DNA of 64,000 nucleotides from Sporosarcina psychrophila (GTDB lineage Bacteria > Bacillota > Bacilli > Bacillales_A > Planococcaceae), in the NCBI RefSeq assembly GCF_001590685.1, contig NZ_CP014616.1, forward strand, positions 1,797,001 through 1,861,000, written 5' to 3'. Position numbers and translations under genes: made by a program. The first letter of the stretch is position 1; every line of letters begins with the position of its first letter. Positions 8,911 through 18,362 of this stretch are shown here, piece after piece. The notes beneath the pieces were generated by a model. It searched no databases. It saw only the letters and a program-made list of their open reading frames with translations, and was not told the origin of the DNA.

Positions 8911-10614
8911 ATGAAGGTTGCAAATAGGTCCACTATGCATTATTTTATTTTGTGGTTATTGACCGTTCCAACTGGATTGATTTATGTTTTTTTGAATTAT
9001 CCTCCAGTGCAAGTAAACTGGATGTACGTGGCGGTTTTTATAGTATTCGGATTTCTCACTACCTATTTCCCGATATTATGGAACGGTATACCGATATTCC
9101 TAGTACTTTGGGTGACTGTGCCCGCTTTTTTAATGTATGGACTGTTTATTGAAATGATAGTCATGCAAATTTCAATCCTTGCAATCCTTTTGTCATTACC
9201 GAGTAAGTTACCATTGATACAACGTTTTTTTATTAACTCGATGCTTTTTACTTTTTTATCGATTATTGCCGCGATCTTTTTTGATATAGTGGGTGGGGAA
9301 ATCGGCTCAATCGAATTTTGGCCAGTTATCGTTGCGGTGTTCTGCTATCAATTCATTCATACAGCATTTAACAACATAGTGCTGAGATTATATGTAATGT
9401 ACAAAAAAGTTAACTCGCCTTTCTTTTCGAAAGATCTATTGGTCGACTATGCGATGATCCTGGTTGTTCTACCCTTATCACTCACGTTCTATTATTTATT
9501 GCAACTAGTTGGGGGAGGTTCCTTTTTTTTAATGGGAATTCCTTTTTTCTTTATCTCATTAATTGTCCGTCTTTATAATAATTCGGAAAAAATTAATAGT
9601 GATTTGCGGCAAGCGGGGGATATTGGTAACGGCCTTTCGGAATTATTAACGGAAAAGGCTGTAATTGACCAATTCGTCATGGAAGTGTCGGACATGTTTG
9701 ATGCAGAGTATACGTATCTTTTTGACCATCAGGATGGTTGGCTAGAGCTCCTCCGTTCCTATGAACATGATAAATTCATTGATATCGATTTTGCCCTTTT
9801 ATCTGCGGGACAAGGAATTGCGGGATCAGTTCTTGAACAAAACAAGCCAATCATCTATTCGGAAAGGAAAGAGTGGGAATCGATTTCAAAAGATTATTCG
9901 CCTAATGGAATGCAAAGTATACTTTGTGTCCCAATTTCACGGAACCAGAAAATCGAGGCAGTTTTGTTTTTGGCCTCAGAAAAGAAGGCATTCTTTGATG
10001 GCTATCAATTGAAAATCTTAGACTTACTATGTTCCTATTTCACTGTTTCGGTGGAAAAAGCACGCTATATGCAAGAAGCAGTTACAAAAAATGAGCGCTG
10101 TGCGTTAACTGGACTTTATAACTATAGGTATCTGGAGGAACGGTTAACGTATGAGATGGACAGGCTTAAAAACAACGCAATAAAAAATCTTTCAGTCGTT
10201 ATGCTTGATATTGATCATTTTAAACAAGTGAATGATACGTATGGGCATCAAAGTGGGAACGATATTTTAGGTATGCTTGCAAAGAGACTTGAAGCTGAAC
10301 TCCCTATTGGTGGGACAGTTGGCCGCTATGGAGGAGAGGAATTCGTTTACATTTTGCCTGGTATTGCAAAAAAGGAAGCTGTGGAATTCGCTGAAAGTCT
10401 ACGCGCTGAAATTGGTGAACATGATTTTACGATCGTTCCAGATCTAGTTGAGGATAAGCATCCGCTAGGCGTCCGTATTACATCGAGTATCGGTGTTTCA
10501 TCGGCTCCAATTGATACGGATGAAGTGCTGACGCTTTTGCGCAATGCGGATCGTGCACTTTATTTAGGAGCCAAACAGGCAGGGCGAAATAGGGTTGCTG
10601 AATATGTGAAATGA
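8911..10614 (+). CDS. Membrane GAF-GGDEF diguanylate cyclase, copy 1
   Basis: A 567-residue protein predicted to make c-di-GMP from two GTP. Several membrane helices occupy about residues 8-220 and a GAF-like sensor about 245-390. The GGDEF domain (about 405-560) has LTGLYNYRYL, the metal-binding DIDHFK, and an active-site GGEEF near residue 474. The position of the RxxD inhibitory site five residues before GGEEF reads PIGG, so product inhibition at that site is not expected. ATG at 8911 is preferred over an in-frame TTG at 8893 because a GGGAGTGG ribosome binding site lies 8 bases upstream. The neighbouring gene 10641-12365 is a clear paralogue. It sits between folC and the pilus operon. Confidence 0.88.
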   Translation: MKVANRSTMHYFILWLLTVPTGLIYVFLNYPPVQVNWMYVAVFIVFGFLTTYFPILWNGIPIFLVLWVTVPAFLMYGLFIEMIVMQISILAILLSLPSKLPLIQRFFINSMLFTFLSIIAAIFFDIVGGEIGSIEFWPVIVAVFCYQFIHTAFNNIVLRLYVMYKKVNSPFFSKDLLVDYAMILVVLPLSLTFYYLLQLVGGGSFFLMGIPFFFISLIVRLYNNSEKINSDLRQAGDIGNGLSELLTEKAVIDQFVMEVSDMFDAEYTYLFDHQDGWLELLRSYEHDKFIDIDFALLSAGQGIAGSVLEQNKPIIYSERKEWESISKDYSPNGMQSILCVPISRNQKIEAVLFLASEKKAFFDGYQLKILDLLCSYFTVSVEKARYMQEAVTKNERCALTGLYNYRYLEERLTYEMDRLKNNAIKNLSVVMLDIDHFKQVNDTYGHQSGNDILGMLAKRLEAELPIGGTVGRYGGEEFVYILPGIAKKEAVEFAESLRAEIGEHDFTIVPDLVEDKHPLGVRITSSIGVSSAPIDTDEVLTLLRNADRALYLGAKQAGRNRVAEYVK

Positions 10615-10640
10615 ATTAATGAAAGGTAGTGCCAGGGGAA

Positions 10641-12365
10641 ATGGAGATATCTAAAAGGTTTCAGATTAGCACTTTAATAGCGTGGATTGTTATCGTTCCT
10701 CCTGGCATCTTTCTTGCATTCACTTTATTTCCTGCAATAAAAATAGAATGGTTAAATTTGAGCATTTTGTTTGCACTGCTATTCGTAACGATGACAATGC
10801 CTTTACAACTGAAAAATATAACAGTTTCCTTTGAACGCTGGATTACCTTCACCATTTTTTTTCAATACGGAGTATTCGCGGAGTTGGTTTTTACACAGAT
10901 TGCAATGCTTATCCTAGTATTTAGCCAAAAGTCAGATTTACCCCATATGCATCGTTTTTTTGTTAATTCCCTAATTTTCACACTCATCTCACTAGCGAGC
11001 GGAACTCTATTTCATTATGCAGGTGGAGAAGTTGGTTCGACGGATTTCTTGAACATCTGCTTATTTGGCCTTATTTATGCGATTAGTTATTCGCTGATTA
11101 ATAGCGTTTTGATGCAAGTCTATTTATATTTCGAACTTGGCATTTATTCTTTTAAAGAAAAATTTGTAGTATGGGATTTTGCTTCTACAATGTTGTTGTT
11201 TCCGTTCAGCATATCCCTGTATTTTCTAAATAAACAATTTGGTAATAATGCAATACTTTTGATTGGCATCCCATTCCTTCTCGTATTATTAATCGCAAGG
11301 TTGTATCATCGGTCTGATAATTTAAATGACAAACTGTCTTCTGCGGGTATTATCGGGCGTGAACTTGCTGAGCGACTGGGCTTTGAAGATGTGATTCGGA
11401 CATTCATCGGAAAGCTAAAAGATGTGGTTCCTTATGACAATGCTTATGTTCTAGATCTTCGAAATGGGGAGCATTTAATCACGTTGATGGCTTCTGAAAA
11501 TGGGATGATTACAAAAGATATGACTGGACTTTCATTTCATCTAGAAAAAACTGTAGACGATGGATTGGATATGGACAATCCGAAAATCTTTGCGACCCAA
11601 AAAGAAGCAATGGCGCTAAATAACTTCAAATTCAACCAACCAGTGGAAAGTGTCATGACCGCTCCAATCAAGCGAAATCAGAAAACAGAAGGATTTCTAA
11701 TCCTAACTTCCAAGCGGAAAAATGTATTTCGAGCGATGGAAATGAAAATCGTTGACGTTTTGACCGGATACTTTGCAATTTCATTAGTAAAGGCGCGCTA
11801 TTATGAAAAGACTGTTGAGCAAAGTGTACGATGTGGTTTGACTAGCTTGCATAACTACCGCTACCTCGATACAAAGCTTGACGAAGAAATCCAACGATTC
11901 CATATTGGGACTATCAATTCACTTGCGGTTTTAATGCTAGATATCGATCATTTCAAATCGATTAATGATACACATGGACACCAGAGTGGAAATGATCTTC
12001 TTAAGGCACTTGCTAGACTGCTTGAATCATTTGTTCCGATTGACGCAACACTTTCACGATACGGAGGGGAAGAATTCGTCATCGTCTTGCCGAATTATGG
12101 GGAAAATGAAACGGGTGAACTCGCAGAAAAAATTCGTGAAGAAGTGGAATCATCTATATTTCGTATCATTCCAGATCTTTCTAAAGACCGCGAGCCTGTC
12201 GATGTCTGTATGACTGTTAGCATTGGCGTTGCTAATGTAACTAAAGACGCAAAAGATGCAAAAGAGCTTTTGCGTAATGCCGACCGAGCATTGTATATAG
12301 GTGGCAAGCAAGCAGGAAGAAATAAAGTAGGGGTTTATGGAAGGGAATACGTTGAAACATTATGA
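10641..12365 (+). CDS. Membrane GAF-GGDEF diguanylate cyclase, copy 2
   Basis: A 574-residue tandem paralogue of the preceding gene with the same architecture: five or six membrane helices (about 10-215), a GAF-like region (about 240-390) and a GGDEF domain with LTSLHNYRYL, DIDHFK and GGEEF near residue 475. The inhibitory-site position reads PIDA, so it too lacks RxxD. ATG at 10641 aligns with the start of copy 1, although its ribosome binding site is poorly spaced; an in-frame GTG at 10629 is the alternative. It begins 26 bases after copy 1 and is followed by a terminator, so the pair may be one transcript. The GAF regions are more diverged than the GGDEF domains, suggesting different input signals. 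Confidence 0.87.
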   Translation: MEISKRFQISTLIAWIVIVPPGIFLAFTLFPAIKIEWLNLSILFALLFVTMTMPLQLKNITVSFERWITFTIFFQYGVFAELVFTQIAMLILVFSQKSDLPHMHRFFVNSLIFTLISLASGTLFHYAGGEVGSTDFLNICLFGLIYAISYSLINSVLMQVYLYFELGIYSFKEKFVVWDFASTMLLFPFSISLYFLNKQFGNNAILLIGIPFLLVLLIARLYHRSDNLNDKLSSAGIIGRELAERLGFEDVIRTFIGKLKDVVPYDNAYVLDLRNGEHLITLMASENGMITKDMTGLSFHLEKTVDDGLDMDNPKIFATQKEAMALNNFKFNQPVESVMTAPIKRNQKTEGFLILTSKRKNVFRAMEMKIVDVLTGYFAISLVKARYYEKTVEQSVRCGLTSLHNYRYLDTKLDEEIQRFHIGTINSLAVLMLDIDHFKSINDTHGHQSGNDLLKALARLLESFVPIDATLSRYGGEEFVIVLPNYGENETGELAEKIREEVESSIFRIIPDLSKDREPVDVCMTVSIGVANVTKDAKDAKELLRNADRALYIGGKQAGRNKVGVYGREYVETL

Positions 12366-12410
12366 TGCTAAATCGTAGATTGTCCTAATTTTATAAAATT
12401 AATTTATAAA

Positions 12411-12436
12411 AAAAGACCGGGAAACCGGTCTTTTTT
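12411..12436 (+). terminator. Terminator after the tandem diguanylate cyclases
   Basis: A-rich GACCGG pairs with CCGGTC around a GAAA loop and is followed by six T. It isolates the two cyclase genes from the pilus operon. Confidence 0.92.
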
Positions 12437-12469
12437 ATATATCTTTATTCCCGTTTGACAATCTTTACA

Positions 12470-12498
12470 GTGACAAACTGTGGAAAGTCTATGATAAT
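12470..12498 (+). promoter_or_regulatory. Candidate promoter of the core pilus operon
   Basis: GTGACA (12470-12475), a 17-bp spacer and GATAAT (12493-12498) lie about 100 bases before the first gene. The region also has an upstream TTGACA at 12455 that is too far away to pair. The string TATGATAATAGTA at 12490-12502 is shared with the minor-pilin promoter. Confidence 0.5.
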
Positions 12499-12601
12499 AG
12501 TAATAGGTAAATCAATAAGTAAACATAATAACTATCCACAATTATATTGTTCTAATTAAAAAGAAACTATCAATTATTAAACGAGTAAGAGGAGACCACA
12601 T

Positions 12602-13066
12602 ATGGAATATATCATTCTACTAGTAGCTGCGATTCTAGCCCTTCCTATAGTAATCTATTTAGTTCGTCGGAAAAGAATAAGTAATCGGGTTTTATTGGGA
12701 ACGATGGCTGGATTATTTATAGCTGTTATTGGTCTACTGATGCAAGGCGCATTTGATCCGCTCTATGTCCTAGTAGCGATGTTCGGACTTGCATTCGCTG
12801 TTTCAGTTTTGTTGGATAAGCGATCTGAACCGGAGGCAGTAACCGTTTCTGAGCGCCCCGTAGTAAAAGATATCCCTCGTGAAATTATCAACACTAACCG
12901 TATCAATGCGAATGAAGAAATAGCTGCGTCAGTTAACAAGGAAGTTGGTTTTGCGATGGAACCGATTGAGGATGATTTGAATCAATGGATGAGCGCAAAT
13001 CGAGAAGAAATTGAAAGTGGGCAGAGTGAATTCAACGATAGAGAGGAGCGTTCTGATGGGAAGTAA
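12602..13066 (+). CDS. Small membrane protein at head of pilus operon
   Basis: A 154-residue protein of unrecognised family. Three hydrophobic segments (about 2-20, 29-47, 52-72) are followed by a hydrophilic, acidic C-terminal half (about 75-154) likely to be cytoplasmic or surface-exposed. The start ATG at 12602 follows AGAGGAGACC. Its last codons overlap the start of the VanW/G5-like gene by 11 bases, so translation coupling is likely. Position at the head of the pilB-pilO operon suggests a pilus-related role, but no motif supports a specific function. Confidence 0.8.
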   Translation: MEYIILLVAAILALPIVIYLVRRKRISNRVLLGTMAGLFIAVIGLLMQGAFDPLYVLVAMFGLAFAVSVLLDKRSEPEAVTVSERPVVKDIPREIINTNRINANEEIAASVNKEVGFAMEPIEDDLNQWMSANREEIESGQSEFNDREERSDGK

Positions 13067-14363
13067 AGGATTCTTAAATACGTTTATCATAGTCTTGACG
13101 TCGACGCTCGTTTTTTACGGGTTTTCTTCTGTTGGTGCCCTTGCATTTACTAATGTGTCATCAAAGGACTTTGGGGATCAAACCTTTGTCGGTCCTTTCG
13201 ATATCTCAAGACAAAAAGAACAAGCGGTGAAAGAAAAACTCGCAGCAGATTTCATAACACTTCAAACAGATTTTGCAGTCGATTTAACTTATCAGGATAT
13301 CACAGTTGCTTTGCCTGCCGAAGTAGTTACTTTCGACGTTGAAAAAACGGTTGAACAATCGAATTCTGGTAAAGAAAATCCCATTGTCTCAACAGTTTCA
13401 GTCGATGGACTTCGAACGATTCTGACACAACAGTTTTCTTCAATCCTGTTTAGTGAAGATAGTCTTCAATCGATTGCAACTGGTATCGAACGGGAGTTAG
13501 GAACAGGTATTATGCCACTGACTATTCATATTACGGATTACTCTGATTTCACGGAAATAGAAATCGCAACATCATCGATTGCAGTAACAGAGCCCTCGAC
13601 TTCGTTGACGAATTTAATCAATGCTTTAAATGGTACGGAAATCACATCTTTTGCAACGTTTTCTTTATTTGATTTCATTAAAAATAATGAGATTGGTGTC
13701 GTGTCTGATGAGGAGCTAACAGTTCTTGCATCTGTTCTCTATGCGACAATTTTGCAGACGAATTTTGTTATCGATGAACGCAATATAGGAAATATGCTAG
13801 CACCATTCGCAGAACCAGGGTTCGAAGCAGCGGTCAATGAGCGGCTTGGACTAAATTTCATCTTCACCAATCCAAATAAGACGGCTTTCCAGTTGCATGT
13901 TCAATCTGCCAATGGAACAATTGTTTCGTCAATTACCGGTATGCCTTTACTCTATTCCTACTCACCGTTTGTCGGGCAACTAGAATCATTCGAGCCAAAA
14001 ACAGTGCAGCAATTTAGCGCATTTATACCAAATGGACAAGTAAGTGTAGCTGATGAAGGCAGAAAAGGAATGGAAGTGGAAGTCCACCGAACGATTTCAT
14101 ACGAAGGCTCGGTAGTAGTGGATGAAATGATTTCATCTGACTTTTATGCTCCGATGCCTAAAATCGAACTCCATCCATTGAAAAAAGAGTCGCAACAAAT
14201 TCCCGGAAATAGCAATGATGGAACAGTCAATTCTCAGGACAATCAAAACTCTGCCGATTCCCAAAATGGTTTGGAGTCTAACGTTGATAAAGACCCTTCA
14301 CAATTACAAGGCGAAGATGAGATAGAAGTTCAATATGATAAAGGTGGAAATATAATTGAGTAA
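13056..14363 (+). CDS. Exported VanW/G5-like protein of the pilus operon
   Basis: A 435-residue secreted or membrane-anchored protein. An N-terminal hydrophobic segment (about 7-28, ending near GALAF) could be a signal peptide or anchor. The central part resembles VanW/YoaR-type extracellular proteins, with conserved NERLGLNFIFTN and a segment near SFEPKTVQQFSAFIP. Residues about 325-380 fit a G5-like module: EVEVHRTISYEGSVVVDE followed by a YAPMPKIELHP strand. The C-terminus (about 385-435) is a Gln/Asn/Asp-rich tail. The ATG at 13056, with GAGAGGAGCG upstream, is preferred over an in-frame GTG at 13011. It lies 26 bases before pilB. It may help anchor or pass the pilus through the cell wall; that is inference. 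Confidence 0.78.
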   Translation: MGSKGFLNTFIIVLTSTLVFYGFSSVGALAFTNVSSKDFGDQTFVGPFDISRQKEQAVKEKLAADFITLQTDFAVDLTYQDITVALPAEVVTFDVEKTVEQSNSGKENPIVSTVSVDGLRTILTQQFSSILFSEDSLQSIATGIERELGTGIMPLTIHITDYSDFTEIEIATSSIAVTEPSTSLTNLINALNGTEITSFATFSLFDFIKNNEIGVVSDEELTVLASVLYATILQTNFVIDERNIGNMLAPFAEPGFEAAVNERLGLNFIFTNPNKTAFQLHVQSANGTIVSSITGMPLLYSYSPFVGQLESFEPKTVQQFSAFIPNGQVSVADEGRKGMEVEVHRTISYEGSVVVDEMISSDFYAPMPKIELHPLKKESQQIPGNSNDGTVNSQDNQNSADSQNGLESNVDKDPSQLQGEDEIEVQYDKGGNIIE

Positions 14364-14389
14364 ACGTGAGAACGGAGTGGGGGAATAGC

Positions 14390-16048
14390 ATGTCGACTAC
14401 ACGTAAAAGACTAGGTGACCTGCTCGTTGAGTCTGGTCTCATTACAAATGAACAATTGCAAGCAGCATTGAGCGAAAAACCGCGCGATCAGAAACTTGGC
14501 GACTCGCTCCTTCAATACGGTTTTATCACCGAACAGCAACTAATTGAGGTATTGGAATTCCAACTGGGTATTCCGCACGTCAATCTGTTTAGATACCCTT
14601 TTGATCCGAAACTGTTTAATGTTGTACCGAAAGAATTTGCTAAACGCAATTTGCTTGTCCCGTTGAAAGCTGAGGGGGACAGGCTTTTTGTCGCAATGTC
14701 TGACCCGATGGATTATATTACAGTCGACAATTTGCGGTTGTCTACTGGGTTCCATATTGAAACTGCGATTGCATCAAAAGATGATATAATGCGGACTATT
14801 TCAAAGTATTACGATGAGGAGTCATTCGATGAGCTTTTCATCGAACAGACAACTGAACAGATAGAACAACAAGATGAGTTGACGGATTTGGATTCCCCGA
14901 TTGTCCGGCTTGTCAATCAACTCATGTCTTCAGCTATCACTCAAAAGGCTAGTGATATTCATTTCGACCCCCAAGAGCATCAAGTCGCTATACGCTTCCG
15001 GATTGACGGTTTGTTGAAATCGGAACGATTTTTACCGAAGCATATGCAGGCGATGATTAGTGCACGTATAAAAATTATGGCAAATTTAGATATTACAGAA
15101 CACCGGATACCACAAGATGGCCGCATCAAGACGAATGTAGATTTTCGACCGATTGACCTTCGTGTCTCCACGTTACCGACAGTTTACGGTGAGAAAATTG
15201 TCATGCGTATTCTAGATCTCAGCAGTTCTTTGAACGACCTGACGAAACTTGGTTTCAATAAGTTGAATCTGGACCGGTTCCTTGAACAAATAGAAAAACC
15301 TAATGGAATTGTCCTTATTTCAGGGCCTACGGGATCGGGTAAATCGTCAACGCTTTATGCAGCGCTTAATAAATTGAATAAAGAAGAAGTGAATATAATT
15401 ACAGTAGAAGACCCGGTTGAGTATCAGCTAGAAGGGGTAAACCAAATACAAGTGAACCCGAATGTCGGATTGACATTCGCGGCAGGTCTAAGGTCTATAT
15501 TGAGACAAGATCCAGATATCGTTATGGTCGGGGAAATACGTGACCGTGAAACAGTTGAAATTGCCATTAGGGCATCATTAACTGGTCATTTAGTTCTTAG
15601 TACAATCCATACGAATGATTCGATTGCTACGATTACAAGGATGTTAGATATGGGTGTCGAACCGTTTCTCGTAACTTCATCGCTAAATGCTGTTATCGCC
15701 CAACGGCTCATCCGCCGTGTTTGTCGAGATTGTGGACGAGAAATGGCTGCATCTAGTCGCGAAGTGGAGATTTTTGCGAAGCGGGGTATTACGATTGAAA
15801 AAGTGATAAGAGGTTCCGGCTGTGCGGTATGCAATATGACTGGGTATCGCGGGCGGATTGCCATTCACGAAGTGCTCGTTTTGAACGACGAAATGCGAGA
15901 CGTTATTAATAGAGGCGGAACGACCGCAGATTTGAGAGAAATTGCAATTCGCAATAAGACAATGTTTTTGATGGATGATGGTTTATTGAAAGTAAAACAA
16001 GGGATTACGACGACAGAAGAAGTATTGCGCGTCGCATTGATTGAATAG
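14390..16048 (+). CDS. pilB: Type IV pilus extension ATPase PilB with MshEN-like N-terminus
   Basis: A 552-residue GspE/PilB-family hexameric ATPase that powers pilin assembly at the inner face of the membrane. Residues about 6-55 contain two consecutive copies of the pattern LGxxL-xx-xG-xxxxxQL-xx-xL, the signature of MshEN domains, some of which bind c-di-GMP. A GspE N2 domain follows. The core has ASDIHFDP (about 186-193), the Walker A GPTGSGKS (about 312-319), an Asp box, the Walker B region with GEIRDRET and the His box LVLSTIHTND. A tetracysteine zinc motif, CRDC plus CAVC, lies near 445-485. ATG at 14390 follows GGAGTGGGGG. It is directly upstream of pilT and pilC. Confidence 0.96.
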   Translation: MSTTRKRLGDLLVESGLITNEQLQAALSEKPRDQKLGDSLLQYGFITEQQLIEVLEFQLGIPHVNLFRYPFDPKLFNVVPKEFAKRNLLVPLKAEGDRLFVAMSDPMDYITVDNLRLSTGFHIETAIASKDDIMRTISKYYDEESFDELFIEQTTEQIEQQDELTDLDSPIVRLVNQLMSSAITQKASDIHFDPQEHQVAIRFRIDGLLKSERFLPKHMQAMISARIKIMANLDITEHRIPQDGRIKTNVDFRPIDLRVSTLPTVYGEKIVMRILDLSSSLNDLTKLGFNKLNLDRFLEQIEKPNGIVLISGPTGSGKSSTLYAALNKLNKEEVNIITVEDPVEYQLEGVNQIQVNPNVGLTFAAGLRSILRQDPDIVMVGEIRDRETVEIAIRASLTGHLVLSTIHTNDSIATITRMLDMGVEPFLVTSSLNAVIAQRLIRRVCRDCGREMAASSREVEIFAKRGITIEKVIRGSGCAVCNMTGYRGRIAIHEVLVLNDEMRDVINRGGTTADLREIAIRNKTMFLMDDGLLKVKQGITTTEEVLRVALIE

Positions 16049-16059
16049 GGGTTTTGTAC

Positions 16060-17097
16060 ATGAACAGGAAGATTGATGAGCTGCTAAAGACGGCGTTTAA
16101 GTTAAATGCTTCAGACATTCATTTAACGGTAGGGGTGCCTCCGATATTCAGGGTTCACGGGGATTTAAAACGCTATGGCGATGTGTTGATTGATAAAGAA
16201 TTTACTGAATCAGTCGCACAATTGACAATTCCGGATAAGATGTATCCAGACTTTGTGGAGCATGGCCAAATCGATTATTCCTATGAAGTCCTGGGAGCGG
16301 CTCGTTTTCGTGTCAATGCATTTCAGCAACGCGGTTCTATATCACTTGCTTTTCGGACGATACCAACGATAATACCGACAATCGATGACTTGCAATTGCC
16401 AGAAACGTTAAAGATGTTGGCGCAGACGCATCAAGGACTCATCCTTGTGACAGGGCCGACGGGGTCGGGTAAATCGACGACACTTGCAGCGATGATCAAA
16501 TATATGAATGAAACAATGCACAAACACATCATTACGTTGGAAGATCCGATTGAGTATATGCATGCGCATGGTACATCGATTATTGATCAGCGGGAAATAG
16601 GATTTGACACTGCTTCATTTACATCGGGGTTACGTGCTGCGTTGCGGCAGGATCCGGATGTCATCCTTGTTGGGGAAATGCGAGATTTGGAAACAATATC
16701 GACAGCGATCACTGCGGCCGAAACGGGTCACCTTGTTCTGGCTACGCTCCATACATGGAGTGCTGCATCGACTATTGACCGGATTATTGACGTATTCCCG
16801 CATGGTCAGCAGTCGCAAATTCGTGTCCAGCTTGCTGGCGTTTTGACATCTGTTATTTCACAGCGGTTACTCCAGACAGCTGACCGCAAAGGACGACGTG
16901 CTGCGACGGAAGTAATGATTAATAATCCTGCTATTGCTAACTTGATACGGACAGAGAAAGTCCATCAGATTCCAACTATCATTCAAACAAACCGTGCGGC
17001 AGGTATGCATATGATGGCCTCTTCTGTCCGCACCTTCCTCGATCAAGGGATTATTTCGTATGAAACAGCCACGCCGTATTTAGAAGGTGATGAGTAA
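16060..17097 (+). CDS. pilT: Type IV pilus retraction ATPase PilT
   Basis: A 345-residue PilT-family ATPase that drives pilus retraction. It shows ASDIHLTVG (about 18-26), the Walker A GPTGSGKST (about 133-141), the Asp box LEDPIEY, the Walker B region GEMRDLETI (about 206-214) and the His box HLVLATLHTWSA. It lacks the N1 and tetracysteine regions of PilB, and its length is usual for PilT. ATG at 16060 follows TAGGGG; an in-frame TTG six bases earlier is less likely. A dedicated PilT distinguishes this locus from the competence pseudopilus of Bacillus (comG), which has no retraction ATPase. It lies between pilB and pilC with gaps of 11 and 2 bases. Confidence 0.96.
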   Translation: MNRKIDELLKTAFKLNASDIHLTVGVPPIFRVHGDLKRYGDVLIDKEFTESVAQLTIPDKMYPDFVEHGQIDYSYEVLGAARFRVNAFQQRGSISLAFRTIPTIIPTIDDLQLPETLKMLAQTHQGLILVTGPTGSGKSTTLAAMIKYMNETMHKHIITLEDPIEYMHAHGTSIIDQREIGFDTASFTSGLRAALRQDPDVILVGEMRDLETISTAITAAETGHLVLATLHTWSAASTIDRIIDVFPHGQQSQIRVQLAGVLTSVISQRLLQTADRKGRRAATEVMINNPAIANLIRTEKVHQIPTIIQTNRAAGMHMMASSVRTFLDQGIISYETATPYLEGDE

Positions 17098-17099
17098 CG

Positions 17100-18311
17100 A
17101 TGGCTCGTTTCAAGTATGAAGGACGCGATGCAAAAGCAATCCGGACAGGTGTCATCGTAGCAGTGGACAAGCGGGAAGCTGCGATAAAACTAAAAAGTCA
17201 AGGAATACGTGTGACGAACTTAACTGTCCAAGCAGAAACTGCGCTGACAAAAGAAATCGTCATCGGAAAACCGGTGAAACGAGAACATTTAATCATGTTC
17301 CTCCGTCAATTTTCAACGCTTCTCAGGGCGGGTGTTACAATCATTGATGCTATACGAATACTGGCATTGCAAGTCGAATCGAAACCGTTCCAAAAGATAC
17401 TCATTACGGTGAACGATGATTTGCGTGGAGGCGGTTCTTTATCGGGAGCATTCACAAAACACTCGAAAGCGTTCGAACCAATCGTTGTTAATATGATTCG
17501 GGCCGGCGAAATGTCCGGTACGATTGATGATTCACTTGATCGTCTTGCTGATCATTTTGAAAAATCACATCAGTTAAAGCAAAAGGTTGTGTCTGCGATG
17601 TCCTATCCATTAGTCGTCGCAGTTTTAGCAATCGGAGTTGTTATCTTTTTGTTGACGACAATCGTTCCTATGTTTGTCGAAATGTTTGCCAGTTTCGGAG
17701 GAGAGTTACCTTGGATTACGCGCTTCGTTATGAACGCGAGTACCTTTGTAACCACTTACTGGTTCTTGTTGGTTTTATTCGCAGTGATTGTTGTAGGTGG
17801 GATTTGGATGATGAAGCGCAATAAAGAAGGGAAGCTTTTGTTAGATACATTTCTTTTAAGGCTCCCCATATTTGGTGACATCATGAAGAAATCCGTTCTT
17901 GCAACCATGACGCGGACGTTAAGTTCGTTGTTTGCTAGTTCTGTCCCAATTCTACAAGCGATGTCCATGACAGAAAAGATAGTAGAAAATGAAGTAATTT
18001 CTAGAGTGATTGCAAAGTCAAGAGAGTCATTAGAACGGGGCGGGTCGTTGACGGAGCCAATGAACGGGCACTGGGCGTTTCCACCGCTGATTCCCCATAT
18101 GATTGCAATTGGTGAGCAAACAGGGTCTTTAGACGCGATGTTGGCGAAAGTTGCCGATTTCTACGAGAAAGAAGTGGAAGCTGCGACGGATCGGTTGAAA
18201 GCCTTGATTGAACCATTGATGATTGTGCTATTAGCAGGATTAGTCGGGACTATAGTCCTCGCGATTATGATGCCGATGTTCGAAATGTTTAATAACATAG
18301 ACGGAATGTAA
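17100..18311 (+). CDS. pilC: Type IV pilus platform protein PilC
   Basis: A 403-residue polytopic platform protein of the PilC/GspF/ComGB family, which couples the ATPases to pilin entry. Two homologous GspF domains (about 68-190 and 270-395) each carry the FLRQFSTLLRAGV-type motif and a pair of helices; the second reads TRTLSSLFASSVPILQAM. Three hydrophobic segments (about 170-195, 218-240, 372-395) are the expected membrane spans. The start ATG is two bases after the pilT stop, so the genes are probably co-translated. Confidence 0.96.
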   Translation: MARFKYEGRDAKAIRTGVIVAVDKREAAIKLKSQGIRVTNLTVQAETALTKEIVIGKPVKREHLIMFLRQFSTLLRAGVTIIDAIRILALQVESKPFQKILITVNDDLRGGGSLSGAFTKHSKAFEPIVVNMIRAGEMSGTIDDSLDRLADHFEKSHQLKQKVVSAMSYPLVVAVLAIGVVIFLLTTIVPMFVEMFASFGGELPWITRFVMNASTFVTTYWFLLVLFAVIVVGGIWMMKRNKEGKLLLDTFLLRLPIFGDIMKKSVLATMTRTLSSLFASSVPILQAMSMTEKIVENEVISRVIAKSRESLERGGSLTEPMNGHWAFPPLIPHMIAIGEQTGSLDAMLAKVADFYEKEVEAATDRLKALIEPLMIVLLAGLVGTIVLAIMMPMFEMFNNIDGM

Positions 18312-18362
18312 GGGGTAATTTCAATAATTAGTAAAAAAGACGTATAAATTATTGATATAGTA

